From Marivita lacus (lineage in GTDB: Bacteria; Pseudomonadota; Alphaproteobacteria; Rhodobacterales; Rhodobacteraceae): a stretch of 64,000 bases of DNA. This document shows, in pieces, positions 9,553 through 18,779 of the stretch. How positions within the stretch are numbered: the stretch's first letter is position 1; every line of letters starts with the position of its first letter. The notes beneath the pieces were generated by a model that was not told where the DNA came from, did not search any database, and worked only from the letters and a program-made list of their open reading frames with translations. The stretch spans positions 124,001-188,000 of the forward strand of contig NZ_BMFC01000004.1 in NCBI RefSeq assembly GCF_014637725.1, read 5' to 3'. A program made the position numbers and the translations under genes.

Positions 9553-11103
9553 GTGTCCGACCTGATCGACGATCCCCGTCCGGGGCAGAACCTGCCGGAA
9601 TATTCCGTGTCCGAAGTGTCGGGCGCGGTGAAGAAGACGCTGGAGGACCAGTTCGGCCGCATCCGCGTGCGCGGCGAGGTGGGGCGCGTGTTCACGGCGC
9701 GGTCGGGGCATCTCTATTACGACGTCAAGGATGACCGGTCGGTGCTGGCCTGCACAACGTGGAAAGGTCAGGTGTCACAGCTTTCGGTGGTGCCCGAGGA
9801 AGGGCTCGAAGTGGTTGTCACAGGCCGCATGACGGCGTTCGGCGGGCAGTCCAAGTACAATCTCAACGTCGATGAGGTGACCGTCGCCGGTGAAGGCGCA
9901 CTGATGGCGATGCTGGAAAAGCGCAAGAAGGCGCTGGCCGCCGAAGGTCTGTTCGATCCGGCGCGCAAGCAAAGGCTGCCCTACCTGCCGGACGTGATCG
10001 GAGTGATCACCTCACCCTCGGGGGCGGTTATCCGCGACATCCTGCACCGGCTGCGCGACCGCTTTCCGCGCAAGGTGCTGGTCTGGCCGGTGGCGGTGCA
10101 GGGCGCGGCCTGCGCCCCCGAAGTGGCCCGCGCGATTGCGGGGTTCAATGCGTTGTCGCCTGGCGGTTCCCTGCCCCGGCCCGACCTGCTGATCGTGGCG
10201 CGTGGCGGGGGCAGCATCGAAGACCTCTGGGGCTTCAACGAAGAAATCGTGGCGCGCGCCGCTGCGGCGTCGGAGATCCCGCTGATCTCGGCCGTGGGGC
10301 ACGAGACCGACACGACGCTGATCGACTTCGTGTCCGACCAGCGGGCACCGACTCCCACGGCTGCGGCGGAAATCGCGGTGCCGGTGCGGCTTGACCTGCT
10401 GGGCTGGGTCGGGGACCAACAGGCGCGCATGACCCGCGCAGTGTCGCAGCGGATGCAGACCCGTGACCAGCGCCTGCGCGATCTGGCGCGCGCCCTGCCC
10501 CGGCCCGACAGCCTGCTGTCCGGCCCGACGCAGCGGCTCGACCTGATGGCCGACCGCCTGCCGCGTGCTCTGACCCGATCGGTGGACCTCCGGCGCGGAC
10601 GGCTCATCGAGGCGGCCGCGTCCCTGCGCCCATCCTTGCTGGCTCGTGCGCTGGCCGAGCAACGGCGGCGGTTCGACCAGAGCGCCACACGACTGGCCCC
10701 CGGCCTTGCCCGCGTCGTCGACACCAAGCGCGAGGCGCTGGCGCGTCGTGCCGACCGGCTGTCGGTCAAACCGATCGAGCGTGATCTGGCGGCCAAGCGC
10801 GACCGGCTGGAGGCACTGAACCGGCGTCTTTCGGGGGCGGGACAGGCGCAGCTCAAGGACTGGGGGTCGCGGCTGACGGCGCTGGACCGGCTGCGCGAAA
10901 CCCTGGGCTACAAGGAAACGCTCAAGCGCGGCTATGCCGTGGTGCGGGGCGATGGAGCTGTCGTGACGACGCAGAAGGCGGCCCAAGCAGCAACCGCGCT
11001 CGAGATCGAGTTTGCCGACGGGCGCATGACCGTGGGTGCGGCAGGGTCCAAACCCGCAACCAAACCCAAGCCGAAACCGCCGCAGCAGGGTTCGCTGTTC
11101 TGA
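9553..11103 (+). CDS. xseA: Exodeoxyribonuclease VII large subunit
   Basis: The 516-residue catalytic subunit of the single-strand-specific exonuclease VII used in mismatch repair and recombination. It has an N-terminal OB domain (YSVSEVSGAVKKTLE onward), the central catalytic region (GVITSPSGAVIRDI; ARGGGSIEDLWGFNEE; SAVGHETDTTLIDFV), and a long coiled-coil C-terminal half ending in a Lys/Pro-rich tail. Start is GTG 9553, 75 bp from the divergent purD start; the same frame runs open for 565 codons further upstream but that part is antisense to purD and not coding. xseB is not in the window. Confidence 0.96.
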   Translation: MSDLIDDPRPGQNLPEYSVSEVSGAVKKTLEDQFGRIRVRGEVGRVFTARSGHLYYDVKDDRSVLACTTWKGQVSQLSVVPEEGLEVVVTGRMTAFGGQSKYNLNVDEVTVAGEGALMAMLEKRKKALAAEGLFDPARKQRLPYLPDVIGVITSPSGAVIRDILHRLRDRFPRKVLVWPVAVQGAACAPEVARAIAGFNALSPGGSLPRPDLLIVARGGGSIEDLWGFNEEIVARAAAASEIPLISAVGHETDTTLIDFVSDQRAPTPTAAAEIAVPVRLDLLGWVGDQQARMTRAVSQRMQTRDQRLRDLARALPRPDSLLSGPTQRLDLMADRLPRALTRSVDLRRGRLIEAAASLRPSLLARALAEQRRRFDQSATRLAPGLARVVDTKREALARRADRLSVKPIERDLAAKRDRLEALNRRLSGAGQAQLKDWGSRLTALDRLRETLGYKETLKRGYAVVRGDGAVVTTQKAAQAATALEIEFADGRMTVGAAGSKPATKPKPKPPQQGSLF

Positions 11104-11200
11104 GAGTCGGGCAGGGTTCAAGCCGCGTTTCAAAACTCGGTGCCGCGCGCGACCGGTTTGACCCTTTGCTTTCCCGCGATGCCGCTCTAATCCTCTGTCC

Positions 11201-12013
11201 ATGAGAACACTTTTTCTGGGCGACATCATGGGCCGCGCGGGGCGTGCCGCCATCACCGACCGGTTGCGCGGCCTGCGCAACCGGCTCAAGGTGGATTTCT
11301 GCGTGGTGAACGGCGAAAACGCCTCGAGCGGCGTCGGCCTGTCGGGTGAGCATGCCAAGGCGCTGCTGGATGCGGGCGTCGATTGCCTGACGCTGGGCGA
11401 TCACGCGTTTGATCAGAAGGACATGCTGGCCTTCATCGAGACCGAGTCCCGCGTTCTGCGCCCGTTGAACTTTGCCAAGGTCGCGCCCGGTCGGGGTCAT
11501 CGCCTCTTCACCGATGCGCGGGGGCGCAAGATCCTCGTGCTTCAGGTGCTGGGACAGGTGTTCATGAAGCGCGCCTTCGACGATCCCTTCTCGGCGGTCG
11601 ATGCGGTGCTGCGCGCGCATCCCTTGGGCGGTCAGGCGCAGATGGTCCTCGTGGACATGCATTGCGAAGCCACATCGGAAAAGATGGGCATGGGCCATTT
11701 CTGCGATGGTCGCGCCAGCCTTGTCGTGGGCACCCACACCCATGTCCCCACCGGCGACGCCCAGATCCTGCCCGGCGGCACCGGCTACCTGACCGATGCG
11801 GGCATGTGCGGCGACTACAATTCGGTGATCGGCATGGACAAGGTCGAACCGATGCGCCGCTTCGTGACGGGCATGAGCAAGGGCCGGTTCCAGCCCGCGC
11901 TGGGAGAGGCCACGCTGTCGGGCGTGCTGGTCGAAACCGATGACCGCACCGGCAAGGCGACCGCCATCCACATGATCCGCGATGGCGGACGGCTTCAGGC
12001 CAGCGCGCCGTGA
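11201..12013 (+). CDS. YmdB/TIGR00282 family metallophosphoesterase
   Basis: A 270-residue calcineurin-like phosphoesterase of the YmdB family: metal ligands are visible in FLGDIMGRAG (residue 8 Asp), VVNGENA, GDHAFDQ, DMHCEATSEK and GTHTHVPTGDA. Bacillus YmdB hydrolyses 2',3'-cyclic nucleotides and is involved in biofilm decisions; the physiological role in alphaproteobacteria is not settled. It is 97 bp downstream of xseA and 10 bp upstream of the EamA transporter gene, so it probably heads a short operon. Confidence 0.9.
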   Translation: MRTLFLGDIMGRAGRAAITDRLRGLRNRLKVDFCVVNGENASSGVGLSGEHAKALLDAGVDCLTLGDHAFDQKDMLAFIETESRVLRPLNFAKVAPGRGHRLFTDARGRKILVLQVLGQVFMKRAFDDPFSAVDAVLRAHPLGGQAQMVLVDMHCEATSEKMGMGHFCDGRASLVVGTHTHVPTGDAQILPGGTGYLTDAGMCGDYNSVIGMDKVEPMRRFVTGMSKGRFQPALGEATLSGVLVETDDRTGKATAIHMIRDGGRLQASAP

Positions 12014-12023
12014 AAGCCGTGAC

Positions 12024-12947
12024 ATGACACGCGCCCTGCCGCTGATCGTCCTGATCCTTGCGGGGGCGGCCTGGGGCGCGACACAGCCGCTGGCCAAGAC
12101 CATCGTGAGCGAGGGGTACCGCCATTTCGGCATCCTGTTCTGGCAGATGGGCCTTGGCGCGGCTGTTCTTGGCCTGATCTGCGTGCTGCGCGGCAAAGGC
12201 ATGCGCTTTGGCAGGCGCGACCTGACGCTGTACCTTGTGCTGGCGCTGATCGGATCGGTCCTGCCCGGCATCGCGTCCTATTCGGCGGCGATCCACCTGC
12301 CCTCGGGGGTGCTGTCGATCCTGCTCAGTTCGATCCCGATGCTGGCCTTTCCCATCGCGCTGGCCTTCGGGCTGGAGCGGTTCCGCTGGCGCAGGTTGGC
12401 GGGGCTCAGCCTTGGCTTTGCCGGCATCTGCCTGCTGATCCTGCCCGAGGCCAGCCTGCCCGCCTCGGTGCCGGTGATCTGGGTCTTCATCGCTCTGATC
12501 TCGTCGCTGTTCTATGCGCTGGAAAGCAACGTGGTGGCGCGCTGGGGCCTGAACGGTCTGGACCCGGTGCAGGTGCTCTGCGGCGCATCCCTGGTGGGCA
12601 CCGCGATCACCCTGCCGCTGGCGGTGGTGACCGGCCAGTTCATCGACCCGCGCGGGCCGTGGGGAGCGCCCGATCTGGCCCTCATCGCCTCGGCGCTGGT
12701 CCATGCGGCGGCCTATGTCGCCTATGTCTGGCTGGTCGGGCGCGCAGGCGCCGTGTTCACCGTGCAGGTCAGCTATTTCGTGACGCTCTTCGGCGTGACC
12801 TGGGCCATGCTGTTTCTGGGCGAGACCTATTCGCCCTATTTCTGGGCGGCGTTGGCGGTGATGCTGGCCGGGCTGGCGCTGGTGCAGCCGCGCCCCAAGA
12901 CAGCCCTTGTCCCGCCACTTCAACCCGACCAGAGTGAGGCAGCCTGA
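12024..12947 (+). CDS. DMT superfamily (EamA) transporter
   Basis: A 307-residue ten-helix transporter with two EamA repeats; the N-terminus (LILAGAAWGATQPLAKTIV) and the terminal GVTWAMLFLGETYSPYFWAA segment are characteristic. The ATG at 12024 is 10 bp after the phosphoesterase stop. The next gene, an SLC13 permease, starts 18 bp downstream, giving a likely three-gene unit. The substrate is unknown. Confidence 0.85.
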   Translation: MTRALPLIVLILAGAAWGATQPLAKTIVSEGYRHFGILFWQMGLGAAVLGLICVLRGKGMRFGRRDLTLYLVLALIGSVLPGIASYSAAIHLPSGVLSILLSSIPMLAFPIALAFGLERFRWRRLAGLSLGFAGICLLILPEASLPASVPVIWVFIALISSLFYALESNVVARWGLNGLDPVQVLCGASLVGTAITLPLAVVTGQFIDPRGPWGAPDLALIASALVHAAAYVAYVWLVGRAGAVFTVQVSYFVTLFGVTWAMLFLGETYSPYFWAALAVMLAGLALVQPRPKTALVPPLQPDQSEAA

Positions 12948-12965
12948 CATGAAGGACGCACCGAC

Positions 12966-14750
12966 GTGCTCACCGCGCTGATCGACCTGGACCAGACATC
13001 ACAGGCCCTGCTGGCCCTTGGCACCGTCGTGGTGATGTTCGCGCTCTTCGTGCGCGAAACCTACCCGACCGAGGTGGTGGCCATCGGTGGCGTGGCGTTC
13101 CTGCTGGCGACCGGAGTGCTGCCCTATGGCGACGCGCTTGCGGTCCTGTCGAACCCCGCGCCCTGGACCATCGCCGCGATGTTTCTGGTCATGGGGGCGT
13201 TGGTGCGCACCGGGGCGCTGGCCGCCTTTACCACCGCCGCGCAATCGGCGGTCGAGAAGCGCCCGAAACGCGCCATGGCGGGCATTCTGGGTGTGGTCAT
13301 CGTGGCCTCGGCCTTCATGAACAACACCCCCGTGGTGGTTGTGATGCTGCCGCTTTTCGTGCAATTGTCCAAGACGCTAGGGCTTGCCCCGTCGAAACTG
13401 CTGATCCCGCTCAGCTATGCGGCGATCCTCGGCGGCACCCTGACGCTGATCGGCACCTCGACCAACCTGCTGGTGGACGGCGTGGCGCGCGCACAGGGGC
13501 TCGAGCCGTTCTCGATCTTCGAGGTCACACCGCTGGCAGTGGTGCTGATCGCCTGGGGAATGTTCTACCTTTGGGTGTTCGGACGGTTCCTGCTGCCCGA
13601 ACGCACCAGCATGGCGGGCATGCTGTCGGACCGGTCCAAGATGAAGTTCTTCACCGAGGCTGTGATCCCCCCCGACAGCAACCTGATCGGGCGCGAGGTG
13701 CAGGGCGTGCAGTTGTTCAAACGCGACGGGGTACGCCTGATCGACGTGGTGCGCGGCGATGCCTCGCTGCGGCGCAACCTCGAGGGGGTGACCCTTCAGG
13801 TGGGCGACCGCGTGGTTCTGCGGACCCAGATGACCGAACTTCTGAGCCTGCAGAACAACAAGGAACTGCGCCGCGTCGACCAGCTTTCGGCGGTCGAAAC
13901 CACCACGGTCGAAGTGCTGATCACGCCGGTCTGCAAGATGGTGGGCCGCCGCCTTGGCGCGATGCGGCTGCGGCGGCGCTACGGGGTTTACCCGCTGGCG
14001 GTGCACCGGCGGAACCAGAACATCGGTGGGCAACTCGACGAGTTGGTGGTGCGTGTGGGTGACACGCTGCTGCTCGAAGGCGCGCCCGAGGACATTCAGC
14101 GCATGGCCGAGGAACTGAACCTTGTGGACGTGGCCAAACCCTCGGCCCGCGCCTACCGCCGCAGCCATGCGCCCATCGCGATTGCCGCGCTGGCCGGGCT
14201 GGTGCTGCTGGCAGCCTTTGGGGTCGCGCCGATCCTCGCGCTGGCGATCATCGCGGTGGCGGTGGTGCTTCTGACGAAATGCGTCGATTCCGACGAGGCG
14301 TTTTCATTTGTCGAAGGCCAGCTTCTGGCACTGATCTTTGCCATGCTGGCCATCGGTGCGGCGCTTGAGGCGTCCGGCGCGGTGACCCTGATCGTCGAGG
14401 GGGTGGCCCCCTACCTGATGAACCTGCCGCCCTGGACCATCGTCTGGCTGATCTATCTCATGACCAGCGTCCTGACTGAACTGGTGAGCAACAACGCGGT
14501 CGCGGTCGTGGTCACCCCCATCGCCATAGGCCTCGCGCAGACCATGGGCTTCGACCCGAGACCGCTTGTCGTGGCGGTGATGATCGCGGCCTCCTGCGCC
14601 TTTGCCACACCCATCGGATACCAGACCAACACGCTGGTCTACGGGCCAGGCGGATACGCGTTTTCGGATTTCCTCAAGGTTGGCGTGCCGCTGAACCTGA
14701 CCGTGGGCATGCTGGCCTCCGCGCTGATCCCGATGATCTGGCCATTGTAA
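12966..14750 (+). CDS. SLC13-type permease with two TrkA-C domains
   Basis: A 594-residue divalent anion:Na+ symporter-type membrane protein. Two blocks of hydrophobic helices flank a central soluble region (about residues 215-390) containing two tandem TrkA-C (RCK_C) regulatory domains. The motifs SAFMNNTPVVVVMLP in the first half and TELVSNNAVAVVVTPIA in the second are the paired SNN/TP substrate and sodium sites of the family. Such proteins carry sulfate, dicarboxylates or related anions. The start is GTG 12966 with AAGGA at 12953-12957. The gene is followed by two palindromes serving as terminator. Confidence 0.9.
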   Translation: MLTALIDLDQTSQALLALGTVVVMFALFVRETYPTEVVAIGGVAFLLATGVLPYGDALAVLSNPAPWTIAAMFLVMGALVRTGALAAFTTAAQSAVEKRPKRAMAGILGVVIVASAFMNNTPVVVVMLPLFVQLSKTLGLAPSKLLIPLSYAAILGGTLTLIGTSTNLLVDGVARAQGLEPFSIFEVTPLAVVLIAWGMFYLWVFGRFLLPERTSMAGMLSDRSKMKFFTEAVIPPDSNLIGREVQGVQLFKRDGVRLIDVVRGDASLRRNLEGVTLQVGDRVVLRTQMTELLSLQNNKELRRVDQLSAVETTTVEVLITPVCKMVGRRLGAMRLRRRYGVYPLAVHRRNQNIGGQLDELVVRVGDTLLLEGAPEDIQRMAEELNLVDVAKPSARAYRRSHAPIAIAALAGLVLLAAFGVAPILALAIIAVAVVLLTKCVDSDEAFSFVEGQLLALIFAMLAIGAALEASGAVTLIVEGVAPYLMNLPPWTIVWLIYLMTSVLTELVSNNAVAVVVTPIAIGLAQTMGFDPRPLVVAVMIAASCAFATPIGYQTNTLVYGPGGYAFSDFLKVGVPLNLTVGMLASALIPMIWPL

Positions 14751-14756
14751 GCCCGC

Positions 14757-14796
14757 CGATGCGTCGACGCATCGGGCGTTTCCGTCGACGGAAGCG
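14757..14796. terminator. Tandem TCGA-centred palindromes (terminator)
   Basis: A perfect 18-nt palindrome, CGATGCGTCGACGCATCG (14757-14774), is followed by a second near-perfect one around TTCCGTCGACGGAA (14777-14796). They fill the 46 bp between the convergent SLC13 and amidotransferase genes. The same two-part design recurs at 20888-20930. Confidence 0.65.
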
Positions 14797-15534
14797 TCAC
14801 CCGCCATAACGCGCCACGAACCGGCGCAGGATTTCCACGGGCACGGTCACATCGCTCGCGTGACACATGGCGATCAGGTCATCGGCGGTTTCGGGCGCGA
14901 AATAGCCCTTGTGGCGATAGATGCGGATGCGCGCCTCGAAGACGCCCGCATCGGCCTCGGGATGAAACTGCGTCGCATAGACATTCTGGCCGTAGCGGAT
15001 CATCTGGTAGGGGCACGGATCCGACGCCAGCAGGTGCGTGCAGCCCTCGGGCAAATCCTGCACCGCCTCCTTGTGCCCGACAAAGGCATCGAACGCCTGC
15101 GGCAGATCTGCCACCAGCGGATCATCAGCGCCGTCGGCGGTCACCCGGCAGGTCACCGGGCCAACCGGCTCGCCATACCGGCGTTTTGACACCTCGGCCC
15201 CCAGATGATGGCCGAGGATGCCGATACCATAGCAGCACCCCATGAAGGGCAGGTCGCGGCCGGTGATCTCGGGCATGAGCGACAAGATTTCTGCCTCGAT
15301 CCGCGCCTCCACCGGGTCCTTGCCCGCCGGATCGTCCGACACGCAGCCCGGTCCGCCACCGACGATCACCCCGGCATAGTCGTCAAGCTGCAGGTCCTCC
15401 GGCAGCGGCTGCCGGTCCAGACAGATGCGGTGCACGCGGTCCTCGGACAGCCCGCCCTTGGACAGGAACGCGGCGAACTCGCCATCGCTGGCCTCGGCCT
15501 CGGGGCGCAGTTGCAGGATCAGGAACGGTTTCAT
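14797..15534 (-). CDS. Class I glutamine amidotransferase-like protein
   Basis: A 245-residue stand-alone GATase1 domain, similar to the amidotransferase half of GMP synthase. The nucleophile elbow is FMGCCYGIG with Cys at about residue 101, and the catalytic His-Glu pair is in TQFHPEAD near residue 200. Such proteins may hydrolyse glutamine or gamma-glutamyl compounds; no synthetase partner is adjacent. The ATG at 15534 aligns with the family, and the longer upstream frame is not convincing. Confidence 0.85.
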   Translation of the reverse strand: MKPFLILQLRPEAEASDGEFAAFLSKGGLSEDRVHRICLDRQPLPEDLQLDDYAGVIVGGGPGCVSDDPAGKDPVEARIEAEILSLMPEITGRDLPFMGCCYGIGILGHHLGAEVSKRRYGEPVGPVTCRVTADGADDPLVADLPQAFDAFVGHKEAVQDLPEGCTHLLASDPCPYQMIRYGQNVYATQFHPEADAGVFEARIRIYRHKGYFAPETADDLIAMCHASDVTVPVEILRRFVARYGG

Positions 15535-15656
15535 CCCGGTGACATATCCAAAGCGCCCCCGCGCGCAAAGCACGAAAACGCAACTTGCTCCCGCCCCCGC
15601 CTCTGCGCTAAAGACGCGCGAAACTTTCGACATCCGAACATCAAGGACATGTACCA

Positions 15657-16397
15657 ATGGCCGGCCATTCCAAATGGGCAAACATCCAGCACCGCAAGGG
15701 CCGTCAGGACAAGATGCGCGCCAAGCTGTTTTCCAAGTTCTCCAAGGAAATCACCGTCGCCGCCAAGATGGGTGACCCCGATCCCGACAAGAACCCGCGC
15801 CTGCGTCTGGCGATCAAGGAAGCCAAGTCCAACTCCATGCCCAAGGACAACATCGAACGCGCCATCAAGAAGGCGTCGGGCGGCGAGGGCGAGGATTACG
15901 AGGAAATCCGCTACGAGGGCTATGGCCCCGGTGGCGTCGCTGTGATCGTCGAGGCGATGACAGACAACCGCAACCGCACCGCGTCAAACGTGCGCTCCAC
16001 CTTCACCAAGGCGGGCGGCAACCTGGGCGAAACAGGGTCGGTCGGGTTCATGTTCGACCGCAAGGGTGAAATCACCTATCCCGCCAGCGTGGGCGACGCC
16101 GACACGGTGATGATGGCCGCGATCGAAGCCGGGGCCGAGGACGTGGAGACCACCGAAGAAGGCCACGTGATCTGGTGCGCCGACACCGACCTGAACGAGG
16201 TCGCCACCGCGCTCGAGGCCGAATTGGGCGAGTCGGATTCGACCAAGCTGGTCTGGAAACCCACCACCACCACCGAGCTCGATCTCGACGGCATGACATC
16301 GCTGATGAAGCTGATCGACGCGCTGGAGGATGACGACGACGTGCAGCGCGTCACCGCCAATTTCGAAGCCAGCGACGAGGTCATGTCTCAGCTTTGA
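15657..16397 (+). CDS. yebC: YebC/PmpR family regulator (TACO1-like)
   Basis: A 246-residue protein beginning [18 protein letters not shown], the invariant N-terminus of the YebC/TACO1 family. Members have been described as DNA-binding regulators and as ribosome-associated factors that help translation of proline stretches. Full-length for the family, with the acidic central domain ([16 protein letters not shown]). In many proteobacteria yebC lies beside ruvC; here it is followed by three tandem palindromes and convergent genes. Confidence 0.96.
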   Translation: MAGHSKWANIQHRKGRQDKMRAKLFSKFSKEITVAAKMGDPDPDKNPRLRLAIKEAKSNSMPKDNIERAIKKASGGEGEDYEEIRYEGYGPGGVAVIVEAMTDNRNRTASNVRSTFTKAGGNLGETGSVGFMFDRKGEITYPASVGDADTVMMAAIEAGAEDVETTEEGHVIWCADTDLNEVATALEAELGESDSTKLVWKPTTTTELDLDGMTSLMKLIDALEDDDDVQRVTANFEASDEVMSQL

Positions 16398-16404
16398 CAT
16401 GTGC

Positions 16405-16470
16405 GCCAAGGGCGGTCGACCGCCCTTGGCTGCATTTTCGAAAATGCAGCAAGCGCCTTCGAAGGCGCTT
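16405..16470. terminator. Three tandem perfect palindromes between convergent genes
   Basis: Three perfect palindromes are packed head to tail: 26 nt at 16405-16430 (arms GCCAAGGGCGGTC), 20 nt at 16430-16449 (CTGCATTTTCGAAAATGCAG) and 20 nt at 16451-16470 (AAGCGCCTTCGAAGGCGCTT). All three have a TCGA centre. They fill the space between yebC (plus) and the FG-GAP gene (minus) and can act as a bidirectional terminator. Confidence 0.65.
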
Positions 16471-16475
16471 TCCGC

Positions 16476-17213
16476 TCAACAGCCCAGCGCGCGCTCCAGA
16501 GCCTCGGCGCTGTAGGACCCCAGCGCCCGCCGTGTGAGCGACGTGCCATCGAAGCGCACCGCCACAACCTCGGACCAGCCGCCATCCGCCAGCACCAACT
16601 CCGGCCCCTGCCCGCAGTCACGCAGGCCGCCCGCGATGTAATCCCAGCCGATGCGGTGATTGCTCAGACCGTCGAGCGAGGCCACTTCGGTCATCCGTCC
16701 GCGCCCGTCCGAAAGCGGCGCATAGCGCCAGACCCGCAGCACCTTGGCCAGATGGGGCCGATCCACATAGGCCAGCTCCACAGCGCCATCGCCATCCAGA
16801 TCGGCAATCGCCACCGGGGCCAGCCAGCGGAACCGCGTGCCGATATGCGGCGTCGCGGCCAGCTGCACCAGCGCGCCGTCGACCAGACCCCAGACCGCGA
16901 GCCGTGCGCCTTGGGTCTCGTGGCTTTCGATGGTCACCACCTCGGGGGCGCCATCGCCATCCACATCGACCACACGCGGCGCGAGGTCTTCGAACACGAT
17001 GTCCTGCGCCCAGCGCACCGCGATCTCGCGCCCGTCGCTCAGCCGCACCGCGAGCGTATCGTACTCGATGTCATCGCCAAGGACATTGTGCGGATAGCGC
17101 GTGGTCGGCCCGTCGTAGCGCGCCGACACGATCTCTTGCGCCGCGACCTGCGTCGCCATCCCAAGAGCAAGCGCGAGGCCCACACCGCGGGCAAACCAGG
17201 CCCGTACACACAT
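16476..17213 (-). CDS. Secreted FG-GAP/VCBS repeat protein
   Basis: A 245-residue exported protein. From the ATG at 17213 it begins with a clean signal peptide (RAWFARGVGLALALGMATQVAAQE, cleavage after AQA-type site at about residue 26). Two calcium-type loops, DVDGDGAPE and DLDGDGAVE, mark FG-GAP/VCBS-like beta-propeller blades, too few for a complete seven-blade propeller. It lies 13 bp downstream of the ferredoxin gene on the same strand. Role unknown, likely periplasmic. Confidence 0.75.
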   Translation of the reverse strand: MCVRAWFARGVGLALALGMATQVAAQEIVSARYDGPTTRYPHNVLGDDIEYDTLAVRLSDGREIAVRWAQDIVFEDLAPRVVDVDGDGAPEVVTIESHETQGARLAVWGLVDGALVQLAATPHIGTRFRWLAPVAIADLDGDGAVELAYVDRPHLAKVLRVWRYAPLSDGRGRMTEVASLDGLSNHRIGWDYIAGGLRDCGQGPELVLADGGWSEVVAVRFDGTSLTRRALGSYSAEALERALGC

Positions 17214-17226
17214 CACGTGCCTCGTC

Positions 17227-17580
<354 letters not shown>

Positions 17581-17760
17581 TTACCTAGTCTGGCTCAGTC
17601 AAACCCGCCAGCCCCTTTTGACCTCAAATTGGTGTCAGGCCTTTAGCGGTCCGAAAAGACAGGCTTTTCCGACCCTCCCGAGGGTCTGAACGAACAAGAG
17701 ATGGGCAGGGCATGAACAGCGCGTGGCATGTGGGCGCAGAGCTTGCGCGCGCCTGCAGTT

Positions 17761-17775
17761 GTTCTATGTTTGTTC
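17761..17775 (+). promoter_or_regulatory. LexA (SOS) box, GTTC-N7-GTTC
   Basis: GTTC-TATGTTT-GTTC is a perfect match to the alphaproteobacterial LexA operator. TATGTT inside it can be a -10 element with TTGCGC at 17743-17748 as -35 (16-bp spacer), placing the transcription start at about 17777, on or next to the ATG at 17778. Binding of LexA would block this promoter directly. Confidence 0.75.
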
Positions 17776-17777
17776 AC

Positions 17778-18197
17778 ATGCGTATCGTCACCCCCCGCCC
17801 CGCCCAGACCGACTGGCCCCGTCCGCCATCCTGCCTGCGGGCCGACCAGTTGCGCCTGCCGCCTGACGGCGCGCGGATCGCGGTGGCGGGGCTCGTGATC
17901 CTGCGGCAGCGGCCCGGCACGGCCAAGGGTGTGATCTTTCTCACACTCGAGGACGAGACCGGCACGGTGAACATCATCGTCTGGCGCAAGCTCTATGAAC
18001 GTTACCGCCGCGCGGTGATCGCCGGGCGGATGCTGCGCGTGACCGGACGGCTGCAAAGCGAAGGCGACGTGATCCATGTCATCGCCGAGGTGATCGAGGA
18101 CATCTCGCCCCTGCTGGACCAGCTTCTGGCCCCCGCGCCGGAGGACTCTGCAGAGGATCGACCAGAGGCGCTTTCACGAGGCCCGCAAACAGGCTAG
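17778..18197 (+). CDS. Stand-alone C-terminal OB domain of DnaE2 (imuC), internally deleted remnant or mini-protein
   Basis: The 139-residue ORF matches only the C-terminal OB-fold of the error-prone polymerase DnaE2/ImuC: VAGLVILRQRPGTAKGVIF, LTLEDETGTVNIIVW and GRLQSEGDVIHVIAE are the conserved strands. The polymerase, PHP and HhH regions (about 1000 residues) are absent, and no imuA or imuB is adjacent. A perfect LexA box ends 2 bp before the ATG, so an SOS promoter has been kept or fused to the surviving tail; the mRNA would be nearly leaderless. The frame is intact from the box to the stop. Either a relic of a large in-frame deletion of an imuAB-dnaE2 cassette, or a retained nucleic-acid-binding peptide. 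An in-frame ATG at 17712 is possible but would place the operator inside the gene. Confidence 0.7.
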   Translation: MRIVTPRPAQTDWPRPPSCLRADQLRLPPDGARIAVAGLVILRQRPGTAKGVIFLTLEDETGTVNIIVWRKLYERYRRAVIAGRMLRVTGRLQSEGDVIHVIAEVIEDISPLLDQLLAPAPEDSAEDRPEALSRGPQTG

Positions 18198-18239
18198 ACT
18201 GCGCCCGAGCAGAAACAGTCAAACAGGCGCACATTCTCC

Positions 18240-18755
18240 GTGACCCCCCTCCCGTCAACGATCCGGGCATTGTGGGCCGTGGCCTTGGCCACCCTCGCAG
18301 CCTGTTCCGGACCGCTGCCCTTGGGTGAGGATGCCGCCACCCCGCCGGTGCCCGATTTCGCCTCGGCGCAGATCGCCCCACCCCCCGGCGTCAATCCCGA
18401 CGGCTGCTGGGTACGCGACATAGCCCCGGCCGAATTGGAAACCGTCACCCGTCAGATCGAGGTCGCGCCCACGCGGTTCCGCACCGAAACGGTTCAGGTG
18501 ATCAAACGCGAACGGCAAGAGCTGATCTTCGAGACCCCCTGCCCCGATGCGCTGACCCCCGATCTGATCTCGACCCTGCAACGGGCACTGGACGCACGCG
18601 GGCTGTACCGGGGTCCTGTCACCGGGGTGATGGATGTCCGCACCCGGCAGGCCGTGCGCCGCTACCAGTCGGGCCGTGGCCTGCCCAGCGGGCTTCTGTC
18701 GATCCAGTCGGCCCGCGGCCTCGGGCTGCTGGCGACACCGCGCGACCAGCTTTGA
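18240..18755 (+). CDS. Peptidoglycan-binding lipoprotein
   Basis: A 171-residue lipoprotein: lipobox LATLAAC with Cys22 after a short hydrophobic leader, a Pro-rich linker, and a C-terminal PG_binding_1 domain (about 105-165; LQRALDARGLYRGPVTGVMDVRTRQAVRRYQ). It probably attaches to the inner face of the outer membrane and contacts the cell wall. The start is a GTG with a weak Shine-Dalgarno. It stands 42 bp after the DnaE2-like ORF, so SOS-driven read-through into it is possible. Confidence 0.8.
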   Translation: MTPLPSTIRALWAVALATLAACSGPLPLGEDAATPPVPDFASAQIAPPPGVNPDGCWVRDIAPAELETVTRQIEVAPTRFRTETVQVIKRERQELIFETPCPDALTPDLISTLQRALDARGLYRGPVTGVMDVRTRQAVRRYQSGRGLPSGLLSIQSARGLGLLATPRDQL

Positions 18756-18779
18756 GCGCGGCGACTCGGGACAGGCAAG

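Noticed and set aside
14797-15534. Amidotransferase as a GMP synthase (guaA)
   Set aside because: Only the GATase half is present; there is no ATP-pyrophosphatase domain.
16405-16470. Tandem palindromes as a CRISPR remnant
   Set aside because: The three units differ in sequence and length and have no spacers.
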